Assembly (NCBI GenBank): GCA_021819525.1
Contig: JAKAQW010000013.1
Span: 1 to 39,622, forward strand
Direction: 5' to 3'
Length of the DNA: 39,622 nucleotides
Source of the DNA: Actinomycetes bacterium
Lineage (GTDB): Bacteria > Actinomycetota > Acidimicrobiia > Acidimicrobiales > UBA8190
In this document: positions 6,674 through 14,945 of the stretch, piece by piece
Position numbering within the stretch: position 1 is the first letter of the stretch
Layout of the letters: each line of letters opens with the position of its first letter
Position numbers and translations under genes: made by a program
The notes under the pieces: generated by a model
The model's database searches: none
Told to the model about the DNA's origin: nothing
Seen by the model: the letters and a program-made list of their open reading frames with translations, nothing else

Positions 6674-8245
6674 TCACGAGCCTGCCACCGCAGGGGCGCC
6701 TGCCAGCAGGGGCGCGGCCTGGGCGCGCAGATCCACCCGGCGGATCTTGCCGGTCGCGGTGGTGGGGTACTCGGTGACGAACACCACCCGGCGTGGCCGC
6801 TCGTAGGAAGGGAGGCCTTGGCGGCAGAACTCGATGACCTCCTCCTCGGTGGCTTGGGCGCCGGCATCCAGGATGACGAACGCCACGGGCTTCTCGAGGC
6901 CGTCGGCGTCCGGCGCCGCCACCACCACAGCCTGGGCCACGGCGGGGTGCGCCATCAAGCGCTCTTCGACCTCGCTCGGCGACACCCAGATCCCGCTCGC
7001 CTTGAGCATGTCGCCCACCCGCCCGAGGCACTGGTAGTAGCCCTCGGCGTCGCGCGCGTAGGTGTCGCCGGTCCGGAGCCACTCACCTTCGAACACCTTC
7101 CGGCTGGCCTCGTAGCGCGACCAGTACCCCGTGGCTGTGGACGGGCCCCGCACCAGCAGGGTGCCTGGCGTCCCGTCGGGGACGTCGCGACCCTCTTCGT
7201 CCACGATGCGCAGCTCGTAGCCCGGGACCGCCACCCCGGTGGAACCGGGCCGGACGCTTCCGGAGCGGTTGGACAGGAAGATGTGGAGCATCTCGGTCAT
7301 ACCGATCCCGTCGAGGATGTCCACGCCGAAGTGCGAGGTCCACCGGCGATAGAGCGCAGCGGGCAGAGCCTCCCCCGCCGACGCCGCCAGCCGCACCCCG
7401 GTCAGCGCGTCCTTCGGCAACCCGCATTTGAGCATGTTGGCGAAGAAGGTGGGACCGGCGAAGAACAGCGTAGCGCCGTACTGTCGCGCCCGCGCCGCGA
7501 TCACCTCCGGCCGCGAGGGGGAGGGCTCGAGGATGGCGGTGGCGCCCACCGACAACGGGAAGAGCACGGAGTTGCCCAGCCCGTAGGCGAAGAACGCCTT
7601 GGCCGCCGACAGGCAACGGTCCTCGGGGCGGATGCCGAGCACCTGGGTGCCATAGGTCTCGCACACCGCGCGTATCGAGCCGTGGCGGTGCATGGCGCCT
7701 TTGGGCTCCCCGGTGGTGCCCGAGGTGTAGAGCCAGAACGCGGGCGCGTCCTCCCCGGTGGGGTACACCGAGGCGTCCGCGTCGGCGCCGGCGAGATCGG
7801 CCAGGGCGTGCACCGGCACGGCCACCTCGATAGACGCTGCGGAGTCGACAAGCACGCCGGCGAGATCGGGCGCCTCGGCGGCGGCAGCCGAGGCCACCTC
7901 GGCGAACGCAGCCGTCACCGCCAGCATGCGAGCTCGCGAGTCGCGCAGCAGCTCCGCGAGCCCACGGGGGTGCAGCATCGTGGACACCGGCACGGGGATC
8001 GCCCCCATCCGCATCGCCGCCAGGTAGACGACGACGAGCTCCGGCGAGTCGGCCATCACCAGCAGGACCCGCTGCTCGGGGTGCAGCCCGAGCTGGCGCA
8101 GTCCCGCTGCCGTGCGGCACACCCGGTCGAACAGCGCCTCGTAGGTCACCGTGCCCCCGATGCCGGTGAGCGCCTGACGGGCGCCGTCGCCGGCGTCGAG
8201 GCGGCGGTCGAGCAGGTACTCGCTGGCGTTGAACAGCGGCTGCAC
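6674..8245 (-). CDS. Benzoate-CoA ligase family AMP-forming enzyme
   Basis: The 523-residue protein is a full-length ANL-superfamily acyl-CoA synthetase. It opens with FNASEYLLDRR, typical of benzoate-CoA ligases. It carries the P-loop YTSGTTGEPKGAMHRH (about residues 172-187), the FFAYGLGNS and FFAGPTFFANML stretches, GIGMTEMLHIF (A5), WLRTGDTYARD (A7), the hinge GRVGDMLKASGIWVSP (A8) and the catalytic Lys in PTTATGKIRR (A10). It would convert benzoate, ATP and CoA to benzoyl-CoA, AMP and PPi, supplying BoxB. It starts at a GTG 10 nt after the boxB stop, so it is in the box operon. A related aryl acid such as hydroxybenzoate cannot be excluded as substrate. Confidence 0.9.
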   Translation of the reverse strand: MQPLFNASEYLLDRRLDAGDGARQALTGIGGTVTYEALFDRVCRTAAGLRQLGLHPEQRVLLVMADSPELVVVYLAAMRMGAIPVPVSTMLHPRGLAELLRDSRARMLAVTAAFAEVASAAAAEAPDLAGVLVDSAASIEVAVPVHALADLAGADADASVYPTGEDAPAFWLYTSGTTGEPKGAMHRHGSIRAVCETYGTQVLGIRPEDRCLSAAKAFFAYGLGNSVLFPLSVGATAILEPSPSRPEVIAARARQYGATLFFAGPTFFANMLKCGLPKDALTGVRLAASAGEALPAALYRRWTSHFGVDILDGIGMTEMLHIFLSNRSGSVRPGSTGVAVPGYELRIVDEEGRDVPDGTPGTLLVRGPSTATGYWSRYEASRKVFEGEWLRTGDTYARDAEGYYQCLGRVGDMLKASGIWVSPSEVEERLMAHPAVAQAVVVAAPDADGLEKPVAFVILDAGAQATEEEVIEFCRQGLPSYERPRRVVFVTEYPTTATGKIRRVDLRAQAAPLLAGAPAVAGS

Positions 8246-8255
8246 GTCCCGGCCC

Positions 8256-9677
8256 TCAGGCGAGGTGCACGTAGTCGAATTCGAACGGCTGGCCGTTGAT
8301 GCCCTTCTTCGGGGGCGCCAGCCACGAGGCGATCCGCCCTTCGTCGAGCACCGGGACCATCAGGGACCGCACGTGGTCCTTGTCGGCGGGGCTGGGCAGC
8401 CACTCGTGCTTGCGGCGCTCCCACTCCGAGGCGGCGAGGACCTGCCCGTCGGGGGTGGCCTCGAGGTCGGCGAAGACGCCGACGTGGCGGTTGAACGCGA
8501 CGCTGGGCAGCTCGAGCCGCTGGGGCACGCTGGCGTCCTCCAGGATGCGGTTCCAGCGGTTGACGCCGTTGCGGCAGTCGGCGACGTACTCGCGGCGCAG
8601 GTCGCTGTTCAACCCGACCAGGGCCGGCACCTCGGCCTGGCCGACCGAGCCGTCGGGCAGGAGGGCGTCGACGAGGATGGCGTCGTCGGTGAGGAGGTGG
8701 TCGTCGGGGCGGCTCTCCTCGGCCCAGCGGCCTTTCAGCCCGGCGCTGTAGTAGTTCGCCACGTTGGTGGAGGTCTCGCCACCGAACAGGTCGAGCGACA
8801 CGCTGAAGTGGAAGTTGAGGTACTTCTGGATGACGTCGAGGGGGATGCCGCCGAAACGACGGACGTCGTCGGTGTCGTGCTCGCGCATCAGCTCCACGGT
8901 GCGTTGCACCACCCGGTCCACGCCGGTGGTGCCGACGAACATGTGGTGCGCCTCTTCTTTGAGCATGAACTCGCAGGTGCGCGACAGCGGGTCGAACCCC
9001 GACTCCTTCAACGTGCCGAGCTGGTACTTCCCGTCACGGTCGGTGAAGTAGGTGAACATGAAGAACGACAGCCAGTCGGGGGTCTCTTCGTTGAAGGCCC
9101 CGAGGATCCGGGGTGCCTCGGCGCTGCCGGAGTTGCGGTGGAGCAGCTCCTCGGCTTCCTCGCGCCCTTCGCGGCCGAAGTAGGCGTGCAGCAAGTAGAC
9201 CATGGCCCACAGGTGACGGCCCTCTTCGACGTTGACCTGGAAGAGGTTGCGCAGGTCGTAGAGGGACGGGGCGCTGAGCCCGAGGTTCCGCTGCTGCTCC
9301 ACCGACGCCGGCTCTGTGTCGCCTTGGACGACGATGAGCCGGCGCAGATCGGCCCGGTACTCACCGGGGACGACCTGCCAGGCCGGCTCTCCCTTGTGCG
9401 CCCCGAAGGGAATGCGACGTTCGCCGTCGCGCTCGGCCAAGAAGATGCCCCAGCGGTAGTCCTCCATGGCGACATGCCCGAAGTGGGCCCAGCCCTGCTG
9501 GCCGACGTTGACAGCGGTGCGCAGGTAGACGTCCCTGGTGGGCAGGGCCGGCCCCATGGTCTTCCACCACTGCAGGAAGTTCGGCTGCCAGCTCTCCAAG
9601 GCCCGCTGCAGGCGCCGGTCCTCCTCGAGGTCGACGTTGTTGGGGATCTTCTCGCTGTAGTCGATGGTGCTGGTCAT
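8256..9677 (-). CDS. boxB: Benzoyl-CoA 2,3-epoxidase subunit BoxB
   Basis: The 473-residue protein is recognisable along its whole length, from the N-terminal DYSEKIPNNVDL-EDRRLQRALE to the C-terminal PPKKGINGQPFEFDYVHL. It is a class I diiron protein: the ExxH pairs fall in EEGRH (151-155) and EEAHH (241-245), with a further acidic residue in TDRD near 211. BoxB inserts one oxygen atom of O2 into benzoyl-CoA to give 2,3-epoxybenzoyl-CoA, receiving electrons from the NADPH-dependent flavoprotein BoxA. boxA is not in this window. The ATG follows the boxC stop by 2 nt, so the two are tightly coupled. Length is normal for the family and no key residue appears lost. Confidence 0.95.
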   Translation of the reverse strand: MTSTIDYSEKIPNNVDLEEDRRLQRALESWQPNFLQWWKTMGPALPTRDVYLRTAVNVGQQGWAHFGHVAMEDYRWGIFLAERDGERRIPFGAHKGEPAWQVVPGEYRADLRRLIVVQGDTEPASVEQQRNLGLSAPSLYDLRNLFQVNVEEGRHLWAMVYLLHAYFGREGREEAEELLHRNSGSAEAPRILGAFNEETPDWLSFFMFTYFTDRDGKYQLGTLKESGFDPLSRTCEFMLKEEAHHMFVGTTGVDRVVQRTVELMREHDTDDVRRFGGIPLDVIQKYLNFHFSVSLDLFGGETSTNVANYYSAGLKGRWAEESRPDDHLLTDDAILVDALLPDGSVGQAEVPALVGLNSDLRREYVADCRNGVNRWNRILEDASVPQRLELPSVAFNRHVGVFADLEATPDGQVLAASEWERRKHEWLPSPADKDHVRSLMVPVLDEGRIASWLAPPKKGINGQPFEFDYVHLA

Positions 9678-9679
9678 CG

Positions 9680-11389
9680 TCAGGCTCTCTTCCTGTCGTA
9701 CTCGGGTCGCCGGCCGGTGCCGTACCTGCGCAGCGCGCCGTCGGGCCCCGCCGCGTTGGGTCGGGAGAAGATCCAGTTCTGCCAGGCGCTCAGGCGCCCG
9801 AAGATCTTCGTCTCGATCGTCTCGGGCCCGACGAAGCGCAGGTTCGCTTCGAGCCCGCTGAGCGCGTCGGGGCTGAAGCTCGTGCGCTCCTCCACGGCGA
9901 TACGGATCTCCTCCTCCCAGTCGAGGTCGTCGGGAGCGAAGGTCACCAGGCCCAGCCCCAGCGCTTCCCCGGCGAGGAGCCGCTGCCCGAGGCGTTTCTC
10001 CACGGCGCTACGGGCGTCCTCGTCGCCGAAGAAGCGGCTCTCGAGGCGGGTGAGGCCGTTGCCCATCGGCAGCGGCCCGATGTTTGCGGGTCCCACCACC
10101 ACGGCGGCGGGCTCGGCGTCTTCGAACGCGCCGGCCAGCTGGTAGCTGCGATCGGCGGCCAAGGCGAGCTCGAGCAGGGAACCGGCGAAGCAGCTGCCGG
10201 GCTCGATCAGGGCGATGAGGCTGCGGCTGGTGACATCGAGGCGCTTGAGGGTCCGCTTCAGGTAGAGAAGGATCTCGTTGGCCAGCCAGTCGTCGGGGTG
10301 CTCGAGCAGCAACCGGTCGTAGGCGAGAGCTCGGTCCGCGTCGCCGGCAGTGCGCAGTACCCAGGTGCCCAGCTCCATCTCGTTGGTCCGCAGGTCGAGG
10401 ATCAGGTCGTCGAGCTCGCGGGTGACCGCCAGGGTCCAGAAGCCCGCGCCCTGGCGGTGGACGCCGTCCATGTCGGCGGGGGGATCGGCGTCGGGGCCGA
10501 AGACGGTGATGTTCGCCACGGAGCCCTGCCGGTCGAGCTCCGCCCGCACATAGCGGTAGATCACGACGTCGTCGGTGCGCTCCTTGGCCAGTGGCGTCAA
10601 AGCGCACCCTGCCGCCCCTACCGGCCGGGTGGAGGCCGCCGCGAGCGTCGCAGCCCGACGGCGCACCGTGTCGTGAAAGGACTGGCGGGGCACCACCTCG
10701 TCCACCAGGCGCCACTCCACAGCCCGCCTGCCGCCCACGCCCTCGGCTCGCGTGGCGAAGGCATCGGCCAGATCACGCCGGACCCGGCGCTTGTCGACCA
10801 CGCGGGTGAGCCCGCCGGTGCCAGGCAGCACGGCCAGCAGCGGCAGCTCCGGCAACGACACGGCCGAGGAACGGTCGTCGACCAGCACGATGTGCTCGCA
10901 GGCGAGCGCCAGCTCGTAGCCCCCGCCCGAGGCGGTGCCGTTCAGGGCGGCCAGCCAGATCTGCCCCGAGCTGGCGCTGGCGTCCTCCATGCCGTTGCGA
11001 GTCTCGTTGGTGAACTTGCAGAAGTTCACCTTCCAGGGATGGCTGGAGGCGGCCAACATGCCGATGTTTGCTCCGGCGCAGAAGATCTTTTCCTTGCCGC
11101 TCGTAAGCACCACCACCCGCACCTCGGGGTGCTCGAAGCGCAAGCGCTGCGCGGCGTCGTAGAGCTCGATGTCCACTCCCAGGTCGTAGGAGTTGAGCTT
11201 CAGCTCGTAGCCGTCGACGATCCCGCCCTGCTCGTCGACGTCCATGGTCAGCGTCGCGACCGAGCCCTCCACGTCGAGCCGCCAGTGACGGTAGGCGTCC
11301 GGGTCGACCCGGAACTCCACCAGCGCGCCCGCACGCGAACGCTCGGCCCCGGCGGGCGAGCGATCCTCCACCCCAGGTGTGCGAACCAC
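9680..11389 (-). CDS. boxC: 2,3-epoxybenzoyl-CoA dihydrolase BoxC
   Basis: BoxC hydrolytically opens the ring of 2,3-epoxybenzoyl-CoA, releasing formate and 3,4-dehydroadipyl-CoA semialdehyde. The protein is a double-length crotonase-fold enzyme. The first half has KEKIFCAGANIGMLA and NGTASGGGYELALACEHIVL; the second half has IEPGSCFAGSLLELALAADR and the C-terminal IFGRLSAWQNWIFSRPNA, all typical of BoxC. I set the start at the GTG at 11389, which follows GAGGGGAG by 7 nt. This gives 569 residues, close to known BoxC proteins. The open frame continues to an ATG at 11437, but that ATG lies inside the predicted -10 box and cannot be in the transcript. It is the first gene of the box operon. Confidence 0.93.
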   Translation of the reverse strand: MVRTPGVEDRSPAGAERSRAGALVEFRVDPDAYRHWRLDVEGSVATLTMDVDEQGGIVDGYELKLNSYDLGVDIELYDAAQRLRFEHPEVRVVVLTSGKEKIFCAGANIGMLAASSHPWKVNFCKFTNETRNGMEDASASSGQIWLAALNGTASGGGYELALACEHIVLVDDRSSAVSLPELPLLAVLPGTGGLTRVVDKRRVRRDLADAFATRAEGVGGRRAVEWRLVDEVVPRQSFHDTVRRRAATLAAASTRPVGAAGCALTPLAKERTDDVVIYRYVRAELDRQGSVANITVFGPDADPPADMDGVHRQGAGFWTLAVTRELDDLILDLRTNEMELGTWVLRTAGDADRALAYDRLLLEHPDDWLANEILLYLKRTLKRLDVTSRSLIALIEPGSCFAGSLLELALAADRSYQLAGAFEDAEPAAVVVGPANIGPLPMGNGLTRLESRFFGDEDARSAVEKRLGQRLLAGEALGLGLVTFAPDDLDWEEEIRIAVEERTSFSPDALSGLEANLRFVGPETIETKIFGRLSAWQNWIFSRPNAAGPDGALRRYGTGRRPEYDRKRA

Positions 11390-11435
11390 GACAAGACTCC
11401 CCTCTTTCCTCTTCCCGCCTCTTTCCGGCCCGGTC

Positions 11436-11463
11436 ATACTACACTTTTATCATAGTGCGTCAA
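11436..11463 (-). promoter_or_regulatory. box operon promoter with imperfect palindrome in the spacer
   Basis: On the minus strand TTGACG (11458-11463), a 16-nt spacer and TAGTAT (11436-11441) form the best promoter in the window, predicting transcription from about 11429. The spacer CACTATGATAAAAGTG is an imperfect palindrome (6 of 8 pairs, CACT/AGTG arms) and may be an operator. The leader before the GTG at 11389 would be about 40 nt with a GAGGGGAG site. Confidence 0.7.
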
Positions 11464-11494
11464 GAGCACGTCACATGTTCGTGTCGCCCTGCGC

Positions 11495-11590
11495 CGTGGT
11501 CAGGGTTGCGCCCTGCGCCGTGCTCCGGGGCACCCCGCTCCCCGCTCCCCGCACGCCGCTCCCCGCACGCCGCACGCCGCACGCCGCGTG
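11495..11590. repeat. Low-complexity GC-rich repeat in the boxC/membrane-protein gap
   Basis: The divergent gap 11464-11714 contains two copies of CGCCCTGCGCCGTG, then a run of short degenerate CCCCGCTC/CCCCGCACG/CCGCACG units ending near 11588. No gene is seen in this gap. Confidence 0.6.
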
Positions 11591-11714
11591 ATGAGCCCGG
11601 ATCGGGAACAAAGAGAGCGAGTAGCTGTTGTACGAACCGGAAGCAAACGATGAACAGAAGCAGACGGTTCGTCCGAGATCCGTTCGAGCGGGCTGTTCTG
11701 GGAAGGAGGACGAT

Positions 11715-12056
11715 ATGCACTTCTTCGCACTCTTCCTGTTCTTCGCGTTCGGCGTCATGGGTCTCACCATGCTCGGTGAACGTCTCTACCGCCGGCTGCG
11801 CGAGGGGCGGGCGTTCGTGTCGCTCGGCTGGGGCGTGGGCCTGGCCTGGTTGGCCAACTCGAGCATGTGGAGCGGCTGGGCGATCGGCGGCCTGCGCTAC
11901 GACTGGGTCGGGGTCACCGTGACCGGTCTGGCCCTGGGCGGCAGCGCTTTGCTGCTCCATGGCGTGCTCGGCTTCTTCGCTGGTCTGCACCGCAAGTTCG
12001 ACGACCAGGCAGAGCAGCTCGAACGCAGCGAACCCGAGCTTCGCCGGATCGCCTGA
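11715..12056 (+). CDS. Small predicted membrane protein, unknown function
   Basis: The 113-residue protein starts at an ATG placed 5 nt after a perfect AAGGAGG site (11703-11709); an upstream in-frame ATG lacks one. Three hydrophobic segments are visible: residues about 3-20 (FFALFLFFAFGVMGLTML), about 36-55 (SLGWGVGLAWLANSSMWSGW) and about 68-90 (TGLALGGSALLLHGVLGFF). A charged cytoplasmic-looking tail with several Glu and Arg residues follows. I do not recognise the family. It is divergent from the box operon, separated by about 325 nt, and stands alone. A role linked to aromatic metabolism has no support beyond proximity. Confidence 0.7.
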   Translation: MHFFALFLFFAFGVMGLTMLGERLYRRLREGRAFVSLGWGVGLAWLANSSMWSGWAIGGLRYDWVGVTVTGLALGGSALLLHGVLGFFAGLHRKFDDQAEQLERSEPELRRIA

Positions 12057-12298
12057 TCTGGTGCTGCGACATCCCAGGCCGTTGTCCTGGCGGGTCGCGC
12101 GATCAGGCCGACGAAGTGCGCCTCGAGCAGGCGTAGTGGCGAGGCGCGAGGCCAAGTCCGGGCAGCGGCACCGAAGCGAAGCCGGTGCGGTTGGGTCTAC
12201 GGATCCTGCACACCGGCTTCCTCGTGTCGGCATAGCCCCGAGCCAGCCCCGGTACCGCTACAAGCCTCGCCACCGATGGAGCCCACCGACATGCCGCC

Positions 12299-12492
12299 AT
12301 GGTGAGCATGACCCGGGAGTCGATGCAGGCCTGGGTGCTCGATCTCGACCCCACTTCCACCACCGACCTGGAGAAGCGCACTCCACGCTTGGCACGCGGC
12401 GACAGGGGTGGCTGCCCTGTCTTGGTGGCCAACATCTGCCGCCGCACGATCTGAACGTCGCGAGCTACTCCGGAGCTGGCTCGATCCCGTAA
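12299..12492 (+). pseudogene. Fragment of a zinc-type alcohol dehydrogenase N-terminus
   Basis: The reading frame from the ATG at 12299 gives MQAWVLDLD..TTDLEKRT, then CPVLVANICRRTI and a stop at 12452. This parallels the N-terminus of medium-chain Zn alcohol dehydrogenases (MKAWVLDEPG...VLVRV-ACGVCRTDLHVAEG). One base later the frame reads DLNVASYSG, matching the continuation TDLHVAEG, until a stop at 12490. A one-base frameshift therefore splits the CRTDL zinc-ligand motif, and the remaining roughly 270 codons are absent. The sequence ends abruptly against the convergent methyltransferase gene. The preceding 240 nt (12057-12298) hold no gene I can support. Confidence 0.6.
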
Positions 12493-13370
12493 GACCGGAA
12501 CTGTCGACCACGTGGCACCACGTCTTCTGCCGACTCGTGGCCCCACACCGCCCACCCGGGTCGGGGATAGCGGGCGAACAGCTCCAAGAACGGGCCGGGG
12601 CTGCAGGCCTCGATGACGGGGTAGAGCTCGTCGGGCTTACGGGAGTGCTCGCGCTTTCGCGTCTCGATCATGTTCACCTGGCGCCGGCCGGCCGCCAGGG
12701 TTCGCAGCTGTCCTCGCACCCCGAAGAGGACCGGCTCCGTCACGTTGCGGAAGTAGAACCCCACCCCCCGGCCGTCCGGACCACCGTCTTTGCGCCGCTT
12801 GGCCCACACCAACATCGCCTTGTAGGTGAACCCCCAGGCCTCGAGAACAGCCAGCCCCGCGCCGAGCAGGGCGTTCGGCACCCACAGATAGCAGTGTGAG
12901 CGCGACGCCATGAGGTCGGCCACCGGCACGGCTGCGATGGCCTGCCAGTCCATCGTGTCGTAGCGCGAGAGGCGTCGGTGCTCGGGAGCCACCTTGCCGG
13001 TACGGTTCTGGAAGCGCCACGGCGGGTCGGCCAAGACCGTCCCGAACGGTTCGCCACCGAGCTCGCCCAGGTCGAGCCCCGGGAGCACGCCGCGCACACC
13101 TCCTCTTCTGATGTCCGCGAGGCACCGATCACCCAAGCGTGGGACGCGCCAACGAAGCCAGCCGTCGACCGCCCGCACCCGCAGCACCACACGAGCCGCT
13201 TCCGAGGGTGTGTCGTACACTGTGCTACCCACGATGATCGTCCCATCGGGCCGTAACACGCCCTCGACGTCGGGTGCGGAGCGACGGTGGATCACCAGCC
13301 GCTCGGCGCCATCGAGGGTCCCCTCGGCCAAGAGATCGCGCAAGTCCCTCGTACCGGTCGTCCGTGCCAT
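12465..13370 (-). CDS. RAMA domain-MT-A70 adenine methyltransferase (orphan)
   Basis: The 301-residue protein starts with a RAMA-like domain (residues about 8-88: LRDLLAEGTLDGAERLVI..., PDGTIIVGSTVYDTPSEAA, VDGWLRWRV), known from restriction-associated adenine methylases. The MT-A70 catalytic domain follows: DPPW at residues 115-118, then YLWVPNALLGAGLAVLEAWGF, MLVWAKRRKDGG, GFYFRNVTEPVLFGVRG, REHSRKPDELYPVIEA and PGWAVWGHE. It should transfer a methyl group from SAM to the N6 of adenine in DNA. No restriction endonuclease is adjacent, so it may be an orphan or phage-derived methylase. The ATG at 13370 has a GGAAGGG site; the open frame continues upstream through a tandem repeat and is not used. 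It is convergent with the alcohol dehydrogenase fragment. Confidence 0.85.
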   Translation of the reverse strand: MARTTGTRDLRDLLAEGTLDGAERLVIHRRSAPDVEGVLRPDGTIIVGSTVYDTPSEAARVVLRVRAVDGWLRWRVPRLGDRCLADIRRGGVRGVLPGLDLGELGGEPFGTVLADPPWRFQNRTGKVAPEHRRLSRYDTMDWQAIAAVPVADLMASRSHCYLWVPNALLGAGLAVLEAWGFTYKAMLVWAKRRKDGGPDGRGVGFYFRNVTEPVLFGVRGQLRTLAAGRRQVNMIETRKREHSRKPDELYPVIEACSPGPFLELFARYPRPGWAVWGHESAEDVVPRGRQFRSYGIEPAPE

Positions 13371-13620
13371 GGCGCCCTTCCACCAGATCCGCAGATCTTC
13401 TAGCACGCCCGACGCGCCGGACAGTGGATCGAGCCCCGCCGCCGCGGGCAGTGCGCCGGAGACCTCCTCCAGGCGTTCGCGACTGGACGCAGCCGGTCGG
13501 CTGCGATCACCACGGGTCTGCAGAGGCCGGTACGGTGACCGTGTGCAGGTTCGCACCATGGTGTCCCAGCGACGACCTCGTCCCTGGCGGGAGTGCTCCC
13601 ACCGACGCCAGTGTCGCCCG

Positions 13621-13718
13621 ACGCTGACCACGCCACGCTGACCACGCCACGCTGACCACGCCACGCTGACCACGCCACGCTGACCACGCCACGCTGACCA
13701 CGCCACGCTGACCACGCC
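13621..13718. repeat. 14-bp tandem repeat, seven perfect copies
   Basis: ACGCTGACCACGCC is repeated seven times without mismatch between 13621 and 13718, in the 387-nt divergent gap between the methyltransferase and quinone oxidoreductase genes. Nothing else is recognisable in the gap. On the minus strand the array reads open in frame with the methyltransferase, but it lies upstream of the likely start. Confidence 0.95.
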
Positions 13719-13757
13719 ACCAGAAGATCTGTCCCAGTTCCGTCGAATCGAGGCAAC

Positions 13758-14705
13758 ATGCAAGTCACCGCTGCTCGACTGGTGCACCACGGCAGACCTC
13801 TCCAGATCGAGACGGTCGACATCCCCGACCCGATCGCCGGTGAGGTGACGGTGGACATGGCCTATGCCGGGGTCAATCCGGTGGACCGCTACGCCGCCGA
13901 AGGCTTGGTCGCCGCCGACGCGCCGCTGCCACGGACCCTCGGCATGGAAGGCGTCGGCACGGTGGGCGGCCAGTGGTTCCTCGTCAGCGGCTATGGCATC
14001 GCTGCTGCTCGCGACGGCCTGTGGTCGGATCGAGCCGTCGTGCCCGAAGCCGCGCTCGTCTCGCTGCCGGATCAGGTGCAGCCCGTCGCCGCAGCGGCCA
14101 TGGGCGTGGCCGGGGTGACTGCCTGGCGGGTAGCTACGGACCTCGCTCGCCTGACAGCCGACGACCGGGTGCTGGTGCTCGGTGCCGCCGGCGGGGTGGG
14201 CAGCATAGTGGTGTCGATCGCCCGAGGCGTCGGCGCGACGGTCTGGGGCCAGACCACCAGTGCGGACAAGGTGCAGTGGATCACCGGGCAGGGGGCGAAC
14301 CGGGCGGTGGTGGCGGACGAGCCCGGCCGTCTCCTAGAAGAGGTGGCCGATCTCTCGCCCACCGTCGTGTTCGACGGGCTCGGGGGTGCCTACACCGGCG
14401 CAGCAATCACCGCCTTGGCCCCGCACGGCCGGCTGGTTCTCTACGGCACGTCGGCTGGCACCGAGGGGCTACTTCCCCTCCAGGCCCTCTACCGCAAGGG
14501 GCTTCACGTCCTCGGCTACGGCGGCTTGATCGAACCCGACGAGTCGAAGCACCGGTGGATGACCCAAGCGCTGAGGGCGCTCGCCGACGGGCGCCTCCAG
14601 GTAGCCGTCGACGCCGTGGTGCCACTGGACCGGGTCGGCGAGGCGTTCGAGCTGCTCGCCGGCCGTCACGTCCGCGGCAAGGTCGTGCTCGACCTGCGGA
14701 GCTGA
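13758..14705 (+). CDS. Zinc-independent quinone oxidoreductase (MDR superfamily)
   Basis: The 315-residue protein is a medium-chain dehydrogenase/reductase of the quinone oxidoreductase group. Features are an N-terminal GroES-like domain (VDIPDPIAGEVTVDMAYAGVNPVDRY), the GMEGVGTV motif, the GVAGVTAW segment and the NADPH-binding AAGGVGSIVVSIARGVGATV at about residues 142-161. The cysteine and histidine zinc ligands of alcohol dehydrogenases are absent, as expected. It would reduce quinones or alpha,beta-unsaturated carbonyls with NADPH. It starts at an ATG after a modest CGAGG site. The physiological substrate cannot be told from the sequence. Confidence 0.88.
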   Translation: MQVTAARLVHHGRPLQIETVDIPDPIAGEVTVDMAYAGVNPVDRYAAEGLVAADAPLPRTLGMEGVGTVGGQWFLVSGYGIAAARDGLWSDRAVVPEAALVSLPDQVQPVAAAAMGVAGVTAWRVATDLARLTADDRVLVLGAAGGVGSIVVSIARGVGATVWGQTTSADKVQWITGQGANRAVVADEPGRLLEEVADLSPTVVFDGLGGAYTGAAITALAPHGRLVLYGTSAGTEGLLPLQALYRKGLHVLGYGGLIEPDESKHRWMTQALRALADGRLQVAVDAVVPLDRVGEAFELLAGRHVRGKVVLDLRS

Positions 14706-14932
14706 TCCGATCACGGTCACGCCCGGTGAATCGGCTGTGCTCCGGAGCACCACCACGACCGCCGGCAGCACCGTTTCTTTTTCTTTCCCCGGCGGCACCG
14801 AGGCGTTGCCCAAACCATCAGCACCTCCCCGGCGTGGGGACCCTGCCCCGACTGGTCGCTGCCGTGAGGACCAAATCCCACCCGTACCCCGCTGCCCGAA
14901 CCAGCCACAGTCGCCGGCTCGCCTGCCGCAGC

Positions 14933-14938
14933 TACACT
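14933..14938 (+). promoter_or_regulatory. Leaderless -10 box
   Basis: TACACT is followed by GCCCGCC and the ATG at 14946 (7-nt spacing). No ribosome site lies between, so the mRNA probably starts at or next to the start codon. Confidence 0.5.
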
Positions 14939-14945
14939 GCCCGCC

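Noticed and set aside
13371-13790. N-terminal extension of the methyltransferase encoding VVSVAWSAWRGQRG repeats
   Set aside because: The open frame arises from the 14-bp repeat; a ribosome site and the domain boundary favour the ATG at 13370.
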